Below are positions 20,178-31,637 of a stretch of 64,000 nt of DNA, piece after piece (within the stretch, counting starts at the first letter, position 1; each line of letters begins with the position of its first letter). The position numbers and the translations under genes were made by a program. The DNA is from Chrysopilus asiliformis. Taxonomy: Eukaryota; Arthropoda; Insecta; Diptera; Rhagionidae. The stretch is taken from contig OZ035961.1 of assembly GCA_964034945.1 (NCBI GenBank), forward strand, positions 74,464,188 through 74,528,187. Direction: 5' to 3'. Below the pieces are notes generated by a model, which was given only the letters and a program-made list of their open reading frames with translations, was not told the origin of the DNA and did no database searches.

Positions 20178-22184
20178 ATATATTAGTATGATAATTGCCA
20201 AGAAGCACTTTTTAACATAAAACTCCCCACGGGGAAACCCCTTAAAACCGAATTACTGCACAAATAAAAAAGATATATTTCAAGCACGAGTGAATTCAGT
20301 ATGGATGAAAATGCGGTGGTTTAGCCAGAAATTATTATTGGTTAATATACTCACATAGCAAAATAAAATCATTTAAACCATTCACAACCACAAAATTTTG
20401 AATTTTATTGAGCACAGATATATGAATTACATTTGTATGTCCATTCGCCACATATCCTTTGTAAAGGTAAACAAATTCACTTGTATAATTTCGTTTTTAT
20501 TTCATGTACGTTGTTTTGCTGTAGTTCCCGGTCCCGGTAATACACACAACTTTTTCTCAAGCGTCAATAAAAAACATTTTTTATTACTTTTGTTATATTT
20601 TTAATAATGTAAAACTTTATTATTATTTTTAGTCATGATTATAAAAATTGAAAATATTCAAAGAAAAAAAATCGTGAAAGAAAAAAATTAAACAATTGAA
20701 CATTCACTAACTCAATTATTTACTAAAGTATGTCAACTATATGCTATATTTTAATTTTCACAATTTATGCTTTATCATAATTTACCAATAGTATTAGAGA
20801 TCTCAAAGTATTTGACTAAAAAGCTCTGATTTTAAAAAAAATGTCAACCCACTCCTTGGGTAAAAATCAAGCAAGTGGTACTTCAAGTCGTTGAAAACTT
20901 AAGCCCAATTTTCATTACTTAAATTTATTTGTTTGTGACTTTTGAAGCGAAAGTCGTTGGTTAATGGTACTTCAAAAACCAAAGTTTGAATTTACAAAAC
21001 AAATCAATTGTCTCTTGACCTTCGCTTTCTCCTATCAATGATCATCCATTGCAGTTGATTTATAAAATATCAAATTGAAGCATGTTGGAAATGTGGAATT
21101 CAATTCCTCAAATTACCAAAACTGAAGATTAAAATCAGAGCATAACTAATAATCTTAGCGATCCTCGACATACTTTTGGTTTGTTATATCTAACACTTTG
21201 GTTGTATGATAAAATTTTGATTTCTGTACCAATTGAGATTTTTTTGTGATTTTTAAATGTCAACTAATTTGTACTGGCGTAAATCTTTTAACAAGAATTG
21301 GTGCAAAAAAAATTTTTTGTGTTTTTATTTCGAATATTTTGGGGACGACGACGATCTAATACGCTGTTTAATTTAATACAACGATAACGGATTATGGCAC
21401 ACCCATTCACAATTTGCATATTTTTATATCAATTTATTGCAAAATATCTTCCGGTTACTTTACACCAACTTGGAAAACATGAACATGTTTCTCTTGTTTC
21501 ATTATTGTTGGCCTGTTTAGAGCAATAACTCTAGGCTAACCAAATATACGTGTACAAAATTCATGCCGACGTATATAAATATCTATAAGTTTACTGTGAC
21601 ATCGATTGCAGACACCAAATTGATATTTTTTGAGTTATTTTACCTTTTTATTGTCTGCTCTGAAATCTCAAGTCAATTATTTGGTATTGGGAAAAGGTTC
21701 ATTAAACTTGAAGTTATGCAATTTATTTGCTCGTATGTTGTCAATATTCTGTATACTGGAGAAATATCTATAACCATATGAAAGCAAAAGAAGTCGTACT
21801 TTTTGTTTCCTGTATCATTTCTGATCATTTAAATATGTGATGCAAGCACTAATCACGAAATCGCAATTAAATGTGTATGAGGAAATCCCTAAGCGCCGGA
21901 CACTTAAGGTTTTTGCAAGTTAAATCAAATATACGTTGATTTTTCTGCGTCAATTTTTTGTGCGTTTATAGTTAAAGGCATAATATATAGAAATAGCAAA
22001 AAATATGTGTTTCTTAATACAAAAAAGTGATAGTGGATATATTTTAAATATTTCGATTCCCTAGTCCTGGGTCCTGGACATCTGAGTTTTTTTTTTCTTT
22101 TCTAATATATTAAAACTACAAGGATTTCATTAAAAGCTGATTTAGAATAACAGACTCCGAATGCGCAAAAGAAAATAGCAAATG
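20178..22184. other. unassigned AT-rich stretch
   Basis: About 2 kb with no recognisable gene or paired termini. The frames at 20398-20604 and 21563-21781 are short, low-complexity and AT-rich. Confidence 0.5.
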
Positions 22185-22192
22185 TCTATAAG

Positions 22193-24112
22193 CAGGGTTT
22201 AAATTGCTTTGCTTAATTCTCGTGCTGATGCTGATGCTTTGCTGTGCTGAATTAAACGTAAATGGCTTTGCTTAAAGCAAAGCACTTCAGGAGCATTAAG
22301 CACCAGCAAAGCAAAAAAATGCTTCGTCGAAGCAATCAAGTGGGAAATGCTGTGCTGAAATTTGCTTAAGCAAAATTTAAGCAGTGGTGAAATTTGCTTA
22401 GAAATGCTGTGCTTAAGCAGTGCTGAAATTTGCTTAAGCAATGCTGATTTGCTTTCCTTTGTGTTTCTTATACAGGAATATCGATTTCTTTTTTTGGAAA
22501 ATAGTACGGAGCAAAATAAAATTAGGGAGGAAATTCCTGAACAACAAATGACTTTCTTATACGAAAAAAAAATTTTTTTTTGAGGAAAATAGTACGGAGC
22601 AAAATAAAATTAGGGAGGAAATTCCTGAACAACAAATGACTTTCTTATACGAAAAAAAAAATTTTTTTTGAGGAAAATAGTACGGAGCAAAATAAAATTA
22701 GGGAGGAAATTCCTGAACAACAAATGACTTTCTTATACGAAAAAAAAAATTTTTTTTGAGGAAAATAGTACGGAGCAAAATAAAATTAGGGAGGAAATTC
22801 CTGAACAACAAATGACTTTCTTATACGAAAAAAAAATTTTTTTTTGAGGAAAATAGTACGGAGCAAAATAAAATTAGGGAGGAAATTCCTGAACAACAAA
22901 TGACTTTCTTATACGAAAAAAAAAATTTTTTTTGAGGAAAATAGTACGGAGCAAAATAAAATTAGGGAGGAAATTCCTGAACAGCACACGACTTTCTTAT
23001 ACAAAAAAAAATTTTTTTTTGAGGAAAATAGTACGGAGCAAAATAAAATTAGGGAGGAAATTCCTGAACAGCACATGACTTTCTTATACGAAAAAAAAAT
23101 TTTTTTTGAGGAAAATAGTACGGAGCAAAATAAAATTAGGGAGGAAATTCCTGAACAACAAATGACTTTCTTATACGAAAAAAAAAATTTTTTTTGAGGA
23201 AAATAGTACGGAGCAAAATAAAATTAGGGAGGAAATTCCTGAACAGCACACGACTTTCTTATACAAAAAAAATTTTTTTTTTTCGTATAAGAAAGTCATG
23301 TGCTGTTCAGGAATTTCTTCCCTAATTTTATTTTGCTCCGTACTATTTTCCTCAAAAAAAATTTTTTTTTTCGTATAAGAAAGTCGTGTGCTGTTCAGGA
23401 ATTTCCTCCCTAATTTTATTTTGCTCCGTACTATTTTCCTCAAAAAAAATTTTTTTTTTCGTATAAGAAAGTCATTTGTTGTTCAGGAATTTCCTCCCTA
23501 ATTTTATTTTGCTCCGTACTATTTTCCTCAAAAAAAAATTTTTTTTTCGTATAAGAAAGTCATTTGTTGTTCAGGAATTTCCTCCCTAATTTTATTTTGC
23601 TCCGTACTATTTTCCTCAAAAAAAATTTTTTTTTCGTATAAGAAAGTCATGTGCTGTTCAGGAATTTCCTCCCTAATTTTATTTTGCTCCGTACTATTTT
23701 CCTCAAAAAAAAATTTTTTTTTGTATAAGAAAGTCATGTGCTGTTCAGGAATTTCCTCCCTAATTTTATTTTGCTCCGTACTATTTTCCAAAAAAAGAAA
23801 TCGATATTCCTGTATAAGAAACACAAAGGAAAGCAAATCAGCATTGCTTAAGCAAATTTCAGCACTGCTTAAGCACAGCATTTCTAAGCAAATTTCACCA
23901 CTGCTTAAATTTTGCTTAAGCAAATTTCAGCACTGCTTAAGCACAGCAGAACGAAGTACAAAAAGCAAAGCAAAGCAATAAAAATTTTCGATTTTCAGCA
24001 CAGCACTGAAAATAAGCACAGCATTTTTTAAGCACAGCATTTCTCCGTCACAGCAAAGCAAAGCAAATTTTAGCTTGCTGTTTGCTGATTTGCTTTGCTT
24101 TTTCAATCCCTG
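22193..24112. mobile_element. hAT-type foldback element with tandem-array arms, 1,920 bp
   Basis: The ends are CAGGGTTTAAATTGC and, inverted, CAGGGATTGAAAAAGC. An exact 8-bp duplication TCTATAAG lies at 22185-22192 and 24113-24120, which is the hAT signature. From both ends the sequence is dense in AAGCAAA, GCTTAAGC and AGCACAGC motifs in mirror order. Inside is a giant inverted repeat of an 88-bp tandem unit with nine copies in one orientation (22495-23270) and six in the other (23283-23795). It resembles the foldback (FB) architecture of long terminal repeats built from tandem units, but with hAT ends. There is no transposase; all frames are repeat translations. The left 8-bp flank and right flank suggest it landed in a degenerate family B repeat. 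Confidence 0.88.
22495..23795. repeat. inverted tandem array of an 88-bp unit (9 + 6 copies)
   Basis: Each unit runs GGAAAATAGTACGGAGC, an AAATTAGGGAGG block, AATTCCTGAACA, GACTTTCTTATACGAAA, then an A8-T8-like run. Nine direct copies are followed, across a centre near 23270-23282, by six inverted copies. Copies differ at a few sites (ACAACAAATGAC, ACAGCACATGAC or ACAGCACACGAC). The segment ACTTTCTTATACGA resembles the 5' leader of family B repeats (ACTTTCTTCTACGGAG) and the related sequences near 52250 and 55790, so the unit may derive from such a leader. Confidence 0.9.
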
Positions 24113-24120
24113 TCTATAAG

Positions 24121-24185
24121 AGTCTGTCAGTGTGTCAGTTAGTGTACAATATTTCTCTAAAACAACATGAGCTAGATGGATAGAA
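24121..24185 (+). repeat. degenerate DINE-like family B core
   Basis: GTCTGTCAGTGTGTCAG, then GTGTACAATATTTCTC, AAAAC and GAGCTAG follow the order of the family B core (GTCTGTCA microsatellite, GTGTACAAGATTTCTCAAAA, AGAGCTAGCGCC). It is short and diverged, and begins right after the target duplication of the foldback element. Confidence 0.45.
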
Positions 24186-24910
24186 GTAACTTGACTGGTC
24201 ACTATGTTTTTTTTTAATATCCCATCTTAACGAATATTTATTTTAATATCTAATGTTAACAAAACTAAGAAAAATAAAGAATATATTTTTTTTGTTCTTG
24301 TTAAATAAAGAAAAATTCTTTCGGTCTAGTTGGCCCAAACAAAAAATTTTCTTCTAGATCTGATCTGATTGTAAAATCAGGTTTGATTTCATGTTCATAT
24401 GGTCTTTCACTGTTCAAAGAACCTTGGTAGAAATTGCATCGAGTCGGCTCAAGAAACAAATCGAACCCGTCAACCTTGAGCAACGCTATGGAACTTTTGT
24501 TATTGTTTTAACAACATACATGGACCAATTGCGGATTTGATGTCTCATGTGTCTCTTAAACCGTCGAGATGTGTGGTGCAAACATTAACTCTACAAATAC
24601 AATAAAATTCATATCACTATCAGACAATGCAGTTTACTCGAAAGTGTCAGATTTCGTCATATTCTGATGGATAGATAGTTAAATTTCAAAAAAATCTTCA
24701 TTCTTAAATGTGTCTGACCTCATCAATGAAAGATACTCTTTGGCAATCGGTTAAGAGGTTGTTACTTGCAGTCTTATTGGTCAATTTCTAGGATGATTAA
24801 TGAAAAGTATTTCGTGGCAACCGCATACGGAAAATGTGATCTTTTAATTGCGTTTACGCGATTAGCTGAGCTGTGGTTACACCGCATTGATGAAGTAAAT
24901 AAGCTTCAGA
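24186..24910. other. unassigned AT-rich stretch
   Basis: No gene or repeat boundary recognised. A 60-codon minus-strand frame at 24301-24483 has no identifiable features. Confidence 0.45.
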
Positions 24911-24914
24911 TTAA

Positions 24915-25203
24915 CCCTTTCAGACCTTATGTCCCACCAGTGGGACAATTCTTCAAACTAGTTTTTACAGCTATCCGACGTTGAAATTACTGTTTAAATC
25001 CTTGAATGAGCCTTTTGTTAATTACGCAACTCCGTAAAAACCAATTATCTGACTTTTTTGTCAGAAATATTTCATATTTTGTCGGAAGCAAACAAGAAAT
25101 GTTAAAAAAAAAAATCAAATTTAAGCTGTTTTTGATCTCTAACATAAGAATCTCACATCAAAAAAATTATTTCACCGCCAGAAATAATTCAGGTCTGAAA
25201 GGG
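24915..25203. mobile_element. piggyBac-like MITE, 289 bp
   Basis: The terminal inverted repeat starts CCCTTTCAGACCT on both ends and is flanked by TTAA on each side (24911-24914 and 25204-25207). A GTCCCACCAGTGGGAC hairpin lies just inside the left end, in the same position as the GGGTCAT hairpins of the MITEs at 4465 and 34547. Confidence 0.78.
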
Positions 25204-25207
25204 TTAA

Positions 25208-26084
25208 ATAAGTTTCACTTACAGCATCGAGAAACAATTGCATGCGGGTTTTGCCATCATTAATCATGTGTCTAAGTAGTCAGAGAATGAGATCGTATTA
25301 GATTTGGATTCTATTTAACCCAATTTGCATACTCAGAGCTTACCGATCAATCGAAAAGAAGAAAGTTTTCCGATGTGAATTGGTCTGGCGTGAGTTAGTC
25401 GGCGATCGTGAATCAGAGTATTTAAATTGGTTTATGCAGGAGAAATTCAGGTAAGTCACAGATTTTGTAGCTCCGAAATCCACTTTCATGGACCATTGTT
25501 TTCCTTCTGCAGACTCTATTGTGGTACCTACCTGTCTGCAAAACTCTTAGATGACTAATATCGCAACGAATTTCTATCCATTGCCCATGGCAGGTGTTTA
25601 CTTGCATTGGTGATGGAAATGTGTTCACAAATTCTCAGATTGCCTTTAACGCTTATTAGCGATTAACAATTGTTTTTAAACACTTTCTAGTGAGAGCATG
25701 CTCGACCATTTAGTTGTTTCTGTTATGATGGAAAATTATTTCTGGGCAGCACGACCATCTTATTAAGTGTGAAGAGTTTTAGTGTTAAATTTTCTTGAAA
25801 TCGAAATGTTGCTGGTATAGTCACGGAAAAGCATCTCACCGGAGAATATATTACTCCAGTTTGACCAGATTATTACGAGCAGGATTACGACCTGTCAGCA
25901 TCATTGTTTTCATCTTTACTCACGTAAAAGTTTTTTTTCTCATGTTGCAATATTTGAAGTTATTTCTCAAAAGTGATTTCAAAGAAATAAACTTTAATCT
26001 GGCATTACCTTTGTTGTGCGTAAACTCGTTTGATTGATGATTTAAAAATGCATGCGTTCAAAAAAGCGATTACAAGTTTTTATA
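25208..26084. other. unassigned stretch with one strong 5' splice-site match
   Basis: No coding frame is recognised. TTCAGGTAAGTCAC around 25446-25459 is a full match to a 5' splice site (CAG|GTAAGT) after a GC-richer segment (about 25370-25448) containing GGCGTGAGTTAGTCGGCGAT. It could be the edge of a noncoding first exon on the plus strand, but nothing else supports that. Confidence 0.3.
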
Positions 26085-26310
26085 CTCTATATGAGAATAA
26101 TTTAGAAGTATATTAGATTTAGTATACCGTTTGTACCGCATCGAACTAATCGTCGGACACAGAAATGGACTACATCAGGGTGTTTGCGATGACAAAAGAT
26201 TTTGATATCTGTCTGTCCTTTCGTCTGTCTGTTCATGCCGACGTATACACCATAACTTACGAAGGGATTGAGTTATAGACTTGAATTTTTTTACATTTGA
26301 TTTTCTCAAT
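26085..26310 (+). mobile_element. DINE-1-like, diverged relative of family A
   Basis: The order of blocks follows family A: TATTAGATTTAGTATACCG, CATCAGGGTGTTTGCGATGA, a CTGTCTGTCC/CGTCTGTCTG microsatellite, then GATTGAGTTATAGACTTGAA. It is much more diverged than the other copies and marks an older subfamily. The 3' end is not recognisable; sequence after about 26440 resembles the tail of family B. Confidence 0.5.
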
Positions 26311-26755
26311 CGTTATTGAGAAATCTCAATATTTAGTATTTGGTTTGAAAAATATCAGTTATGATCACACAAAACTTTTGTCTGCAATATTTAGTTTCGG
26401 AAGAAATATGTAAAAGATAATATTTTTTCAAAGATCTAGAGAACCGTTAAAGATACGAAAAAAGCGTTAAAGGAAAATAACGCAGGAAAACTGTAGGCGA
26501 ACCTCAGTTTCGTTTGTCAAACTTTTTTTGCGGAGGCCCAATCCCACTTTAGGATGTGGCGCCATAATGTAGATAGATATAGTCAAATACAAAAAAAAGG
26601 ATAAAATAAAAAAAAATAAAATTTTTAAAAACGATTTATTTCAAAAAATGTATATTTTTTTTCAGCATTATGTATTAGAAATAAAAGCAAGATAAAAGTA
26701 TGACAGATAAAATAAATATTTATCATGCTTTTATTTCTGCACGGTAAGATATAAT
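26311..26755. other. mixed repeat debris
   Basis: AGAGAACCGTTAAAGATACG at about 26439 resembles the family B tail at 34430. At 26680-26740 there is an inverted pair around GAAATAAAAGCAAGATAAA and its near-inverse. No gene. Confidence 0.35.
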
Positions 26756-27190
26756 TATACCCGTATGGTGAAACCAAAGGATATATTAGATTTGCCTTAC
26801 CGTTTGTAACGACAAGATCCCGTCATCACACAAAAAAATGAATTACACCAGTGTGTTTAGAATGATGAAAAAAATTGAATTTAGCATGTCCGTCCGTCCG
26901 TCCGTCCGTCTGTGGCGCGGATTGCGGGCGAACGGATTGAGCTAGACACTTGAAATTTTGCGCAGGTTGGTTTTTCGTAAAATGGAAGGCTAAGTTCGTT
27001 AATGGGAAAAAATGGACCATTAGGGGGGGTACCCCCCATACGAACGAAAACGTTTTTTTGCGAATATCTCAAAAACGGTGCATCTTATCAAAAAAATCCA
27101 AGAACAAAAGTTATTTAGGATATGATTCTACATAAAACTCCCATACATCAAATACCGATTGGAATAAATTTTAAACAATCTTATTGAAAA
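26756..27190 (+). mobile_element. DINE-1-like family A, 3'-truncated copy
   Basis: It has the TATACCC...GGATATA 5' hairpin, the ACACCAGTGTGTTTAGAATG block, a short (GTCC)n microsatellite, the AGGGGGGGTACC box and CATAAAACTCCCATACATC. It ends near 27190 before the 3' inverted repeat and terminal hairpin. Confidence 0.78.
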
Positions 27191-27285
27191 AAACACATCG
27201 GTCGAAAAATTATTTTTCTTCTTTTCAGTACATTTTTTCTTCTTTTTAGTGCAGAACCTTTCTGTATTTCTTTTTTTTTAATGGA

Positions 27286-27483
27286 TTGAGGTTTTCCGGC
27301 GAAGCCGAAGAAGCTACCCTCTATGAGAGGCTAGGACTCCGTGCCGGAGTAAACATAGTGATGTTGTTTAAAATGTTTGGTTTAAATCCGGTGGACACCC
27401 CTTTTACCTTTCCTGGGCCACATTGGGAGAAGATGAGTTATATTGGGCTACAAATGAAATATACTAACCCTAAAGGTAGCTGA
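27286..27483 (+). other. short coding-like frame, unrecognised
   Basis: A 65-codon frame from TTGAGG includes GEAEEATLYERLGLRAG and LNPVDTPFTFPGPHWEKM. It is GC-richer and less repetitive than neighbouring frames. There is no ATG at the listed start. I do not recognise it. It ends at the target duplication of the adjoining hAT element. It may be a scrap of transposon coding sequence. Confidence 0.2.
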
Positions 27484-27730
27484 TTAGCATAGTACGGAGA
27501 ATGATTCTTTTTTCATTCACTCGTTTGCAAATGATTATCACGAGAATTTTATTTTTCATTCACTCACGAGATTTATTTTTCCATTCCCGTATTTTTCAGA
27601 TTGTGTTCGCGAATGGAATCGAAAATTTGGAGAATGGAAAAATTGAATTCGCTCACGAATTTGTCGCGCAAGAATGATTTGTGAATGCAATTATTGTATG
27701 AAGTAAAGTTGAAATACTTTGATATTAGAC

Positions 27731-27931
27731 ATTTTTAACTTGTCGAATTTTTACCCCCGACGGAACAAAGAGGGTATATGCGTTTGAGGTGTATGTTCGT
27801 TTGTTAGTTTGTCGTATATTACCGGCTAATTTTCTTTTAAGTTGCTTATTGCACATTAAACATTTGGAAATACCCCCGACTAAATCATATTCTATATATT
27901 TTTCCAAATTAAAATATCTTTTTCGTCCCAT
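27731..27931 (-). pseudogene. BED zinc-finger-like N terminus of a hAT transposase
   Basis: The minus-strand frame starts MGRKRYFNLEKYIEYD, then GGISKCLMCNKQLKRKLAGN followed by IRQ. BED fingers of hAT transposases have C-x2-C, then a basic stretch with GNxxxHL and a final H; the C-x2-C, the basic stretch and GNIRQ are present. The histidine half is lost where the frame enters sequence containing TACCCCCGACGGAACAAAG, perhaps an insertion. The remainder of the transposase is not found. Confidence 0.42.
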
Positions 27932-28144
27932 TTTTATTTATAATATGATTCGAGAATTACTCGACAGCGTTAAAAGTTAAAATACTTTTTTGATATTGAA
28001 ATCCGAAATCCATATAAAAAAATTCAATACTGTGAGAAAGAGAAAAAGTGAGAGAAAAAGAATGATTCTTTTTCATTCTTACTCACTCACGAGCGAATAG
28101 AATAGTTAAAAAATCATAAGCATTCTCTCACGAACGAATGGAAT

Positions 28145-28551
28145 CACAGATATCGTACTACTAGATCAAGCCATTTGCTATCTCAAATGGGCCACTGAAA
28201 CGTCAAAAAGCTATGACGAAAAAAAGGGACAAAGCTAGTAATTCTGGGAAATTAAAATTCTGGAAAAAATGCTTATGCAGGTCCCCGACGGAATATTATT
28301 CAATCCCTATACCGATTATTCATGTTAATATTCAGAGCTGCCACATACATTAATATGCAATTCCCTAAACCTGTGTATAAGTCTTATGAGTTCGACGTAA
28401 AACATATAATTCAAGTGTTATTGAGTTTGTTGATTCGAACATCCGACATCACTAAAGTTCGAAGAAAAAATGAGACAACCATAGTCACGCTGTCCCATAT
28501 TTTTGCTATGGAATTGTTCGAGTGCCGCGATCTAGTAGTACGATATCTGTG
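28145..28551. mobile_element. hAT-like MITE inside hAT3, 407 bp
   Basis: The inverted ends CACAGATATCGTACTACTAG are exact and continue ATC (23 bp in all). They are flanked by an exact 8-bp duplication, AATGGAAT (28137-28144 and 28552-28559), which lies in hAT3 sequence. The interior frame at 28322-28552 is not recognised. Perfect ends and duplication indicate that this is the younger insertion. Confidence 0.82.
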
Positions 28552-28731
28552 AATGGAATAGATAAAAACTGGTTTCGATTCTCTCTTGAGCGAATTCAAT
28601 GGCCAAAAAATCGCATGAAACGATTCCCTCACGAATTTTGGTGATTTCTATTCTATTCGGGAATAAATGAAGTCAAGAAGAATGAAGTTTTTGCATTCGT
28701 GAGTGATATTTTTCCGTACTCTGCTGATTGG

Positions 28732-31635
28732 TAAAAAGCGTAGAATATATACATATTTAGTTAAAAAATTTAAGTAATTTAAACTTAATTAATTCATAAA
28801 GTTTGTAAATATATCAGATTTTGTTGGGCCACATTCAAACACGTCCTTGTTTTTTTTAACTCGAGTATTAGAGAGGTAGGGAAAAAAGGGAAATCCAATA
28901 TCACGAAGATTTATTTACAACTTGGCTATAGGCAGATTTTCTATATTGATTAAAAACGTTTTATTTTTTTGTTATAAAATTACGTAGAACAACCAAAAGG
29001 TCGATACACTCTGTTGAAATGATTAATAAATGATCTTCAAGTGGCCTCAATCAATTGCCAAAAGTATTAGCGACCAATTTTTTGCGTTCTTATAAAATGA
29101 TTACATAACAGGAATTCTGATCAAAAAAATAATAAAACAGTAGAAATGTAAACGGCTGAATTTAAAAAAAATTATTTAAAAAATCTACTTCCGTTTATCG
29201 TATTTATTTGTACGAGAAAATTCGAATCTTTCTTATTGAATCAAACAACAGATCGTCACATACTGATAGATCAACAATTTTATGCAAATGGGATTGATTA
29301 AGATAAACAATAAAGAAATTAATCGTGTACAACAATGAAACTTAAGTGAATTATTTGGAGGTTGCTGGTGGATTGCTGATGTCTTTCTGAACTGTCCCGT
29401 TGTGATTACAAGTGTCAAGGTTATACGTTAATACAAAATTGAATTACGATCAAATTTTGTACTGATCGATCGAATTATGATCACTTCCGCGTTCAATATC
29501 TTGTTTCACTTTACTTAAAAATATTTTAACTAGCAAATAGTAAACAATGGATCGATGGTAAATTATGTCGTGATCAAAAATTTACAATGACCTTAAATTG
29601 ATCGTAAAGTCAAGATCATATAATCATTTGTAATCGCAGGTGAGTATTACTGTAATCTGCGATTAGAGAACCGTTTTAATGCTGCCAATAATCAAACTAT
29701 TAATGATACTATTAATGATACTCCTGTCATGATACCAAAATTACAATTCAAGGATGATATCATATGAAGATAATTACATGATCAATATAGCAATAGAACA
29801 CATCATGCGACTACGCATCTTCACTCAGTTTCCACAAAGTATAATGGTATATGAAGGACAAAATCGTTTAATTATTTTTTTGAACGTTACAGAAATGGTA
29901 TTCTTATAGAAATTAAAAGACCAGGAAAACGATAACAACAGCATGCATGCTCTTTTACTATAATTTTGTAAAAGATTTTCCAGTCGTTAATATTCAAATC
30001 AATAAATTTTCAGACTTGAAAAATTTATGATGTGATCTTTTTGCTCGGAAATTGCTCGATATAGATTTTAAATCGATTAGAAATACTTGACCATTTTTTT
30101 TCAAATCAAAGTAGGCATTCTTCGACTTCGAATCTGTGATTTGAAATCGCAATTAGTCAACTTTTCTCTCTGCGTAGAATTATTGAAAACACATTATTTT
30201 AATTAATATTGATATTTGAATATTAAAGAATATTGTTTAGGTAAAAAAAAACTCGTTGTTTATTGAATTTTTTAATAAGAGTGGTGGGTTTTATTATAAA
30301 ATGATTTACAGATATTTTAGCAAAATTGTATTTTTCATTAAACACAATTCTCTATAATGTAGTTTGTTTTGATAATTTAAAAAAAATGTATGAACTTGGT
30401 TTTTTCAATTTTTTAAAATTAACAACGACCTCAGCGAATGCTTTTGAATAAATTTCTGAACAATTTGAGTTCAACAGCAATTAAAGTATAATTTAATCGA
30501 GTTGACTCAATTTCAAGTGCAATTATCTTCTACTTAAGCTACAACTCAAGGGCAACCGTCAACCACAAATTCCGTTGATGAAAAACCACTAATTTGATCC
30601 AATCCGATCGAAAGAAAATTTTTCGTGTTTTAATATTGACTTTTTATACGAGCGTCATCGAAGTTTTTACACGACTCGGGATTAGCTAATTAAAATCGAA
30701 TTTGTGATGAAAAACAATGATTTGAGATTAAGATAAAAACTATAAAGTTATCAATATGAATTTATACAAAAATCGACACCGAATAAGAGAAAAACAATAG
30801 ACAGATATAAAATAATTTCGATGAGTAAAAAAAAAAACAACCAAATAGTAATTTATGAAAAAAGTTCGATTTTTGGTGTGCAAGGTCTGATAAGACATTA
30901 ATCACAACGGAGATTTTCACAGTTTACGGGTCCACAGAAAATTGTCACGAGTCCACAAGGTGAAGTCTATCAGTTTATATGCGAAGAAATTATTTATCTC
31001 TCATCAAAGTTCAATGCTATTTCGAATTTGAAATGCATTTTTAATAATTTCAGCAAAAATATTGTGTGACGCTTTGCAATAAACCGAAATTTAAAATTTT
31101 TGTTTTGCGCGCGCTATTAATACGTGGAAAAAAAATTTATTATCATAATTTATGTTGGCATGCAATCGTTTCAGGAAAAATTAAAATATCTTCTAGTTTT
31201 TGTTGACGAGGAATTATTTTCCTAATAGAAATTAGCAAACTGTGTTAATTTCTTAACGAGGGCAGAAATAATTTTGAAATACAATTTTTTTTTTATTCTT
31301 CTGATTAATAAAATCATTGCACATACGTATATTCAGAGTTGCCATTCCGGGATTGCTTGCAAAATCATTGAAAATATTTGTTAACAGCTGCCTGCATCGG
31401 TTTCAATTTTAATTTATCAAATACAATCTAATTTGATAGTCAAAATGATCTCACGAATCTGATGTCGGAATTGTAAAATTCCAGACGGAAGGCCTTTAAG
31501 TAGAACGATATTATTGTTTTTTTAGATTTGCCAAAACCTTATTCCGATCCTGAATCTGATATCAAAATCTTGAAATCCGAACCCGTAAGACAATAACGCT
31601 TTTTTTATTTATTTTTTTTAAATCATCATACGTAG
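28732..31635. other. unassigned AT-rich stretch
   Basis: About 2.9 kb without a recognisable gene. It includes a GATC-rich patch at 29440-29640 (several GATCGATC and TGATCA motifs). No paired termini were matched. Confidence 0.5.
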
Positions 31636-31637
31636 TA

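Larger units (their letters stand above)
27488..28723 (-). mobile_element. hAT element 3 with BED-like remnant, 1,236 bp
   Basis: The ends are CATAGTACGGAGAATGAT and, inverted, CAGAGTACGGAAAAATAT. They are flanked by CTGATTAG and CTGATTGG, an 8-bp duplication with one change. The arms are rich in ATTCACTCACGA-type motifs in mirrored order. A BED-zinc-finger-like frame on the minus strand fits a hAT transposase start. A 407-bp element with its own duplication is nested at 28145-28551. Confidence 0.72.

Noticed and set aside
22495..23795. CRISPR-like regular array
   Set aside because: There are no variable spacers; units are contiguous tandem copies that invert at the centre, in a eukaryotic setting.
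22199..23981. Several frames of 73-131 codons on both strands
   Set aside because: They are translations of the 88-bp inverted array; the same peptide appears on opposite strands.
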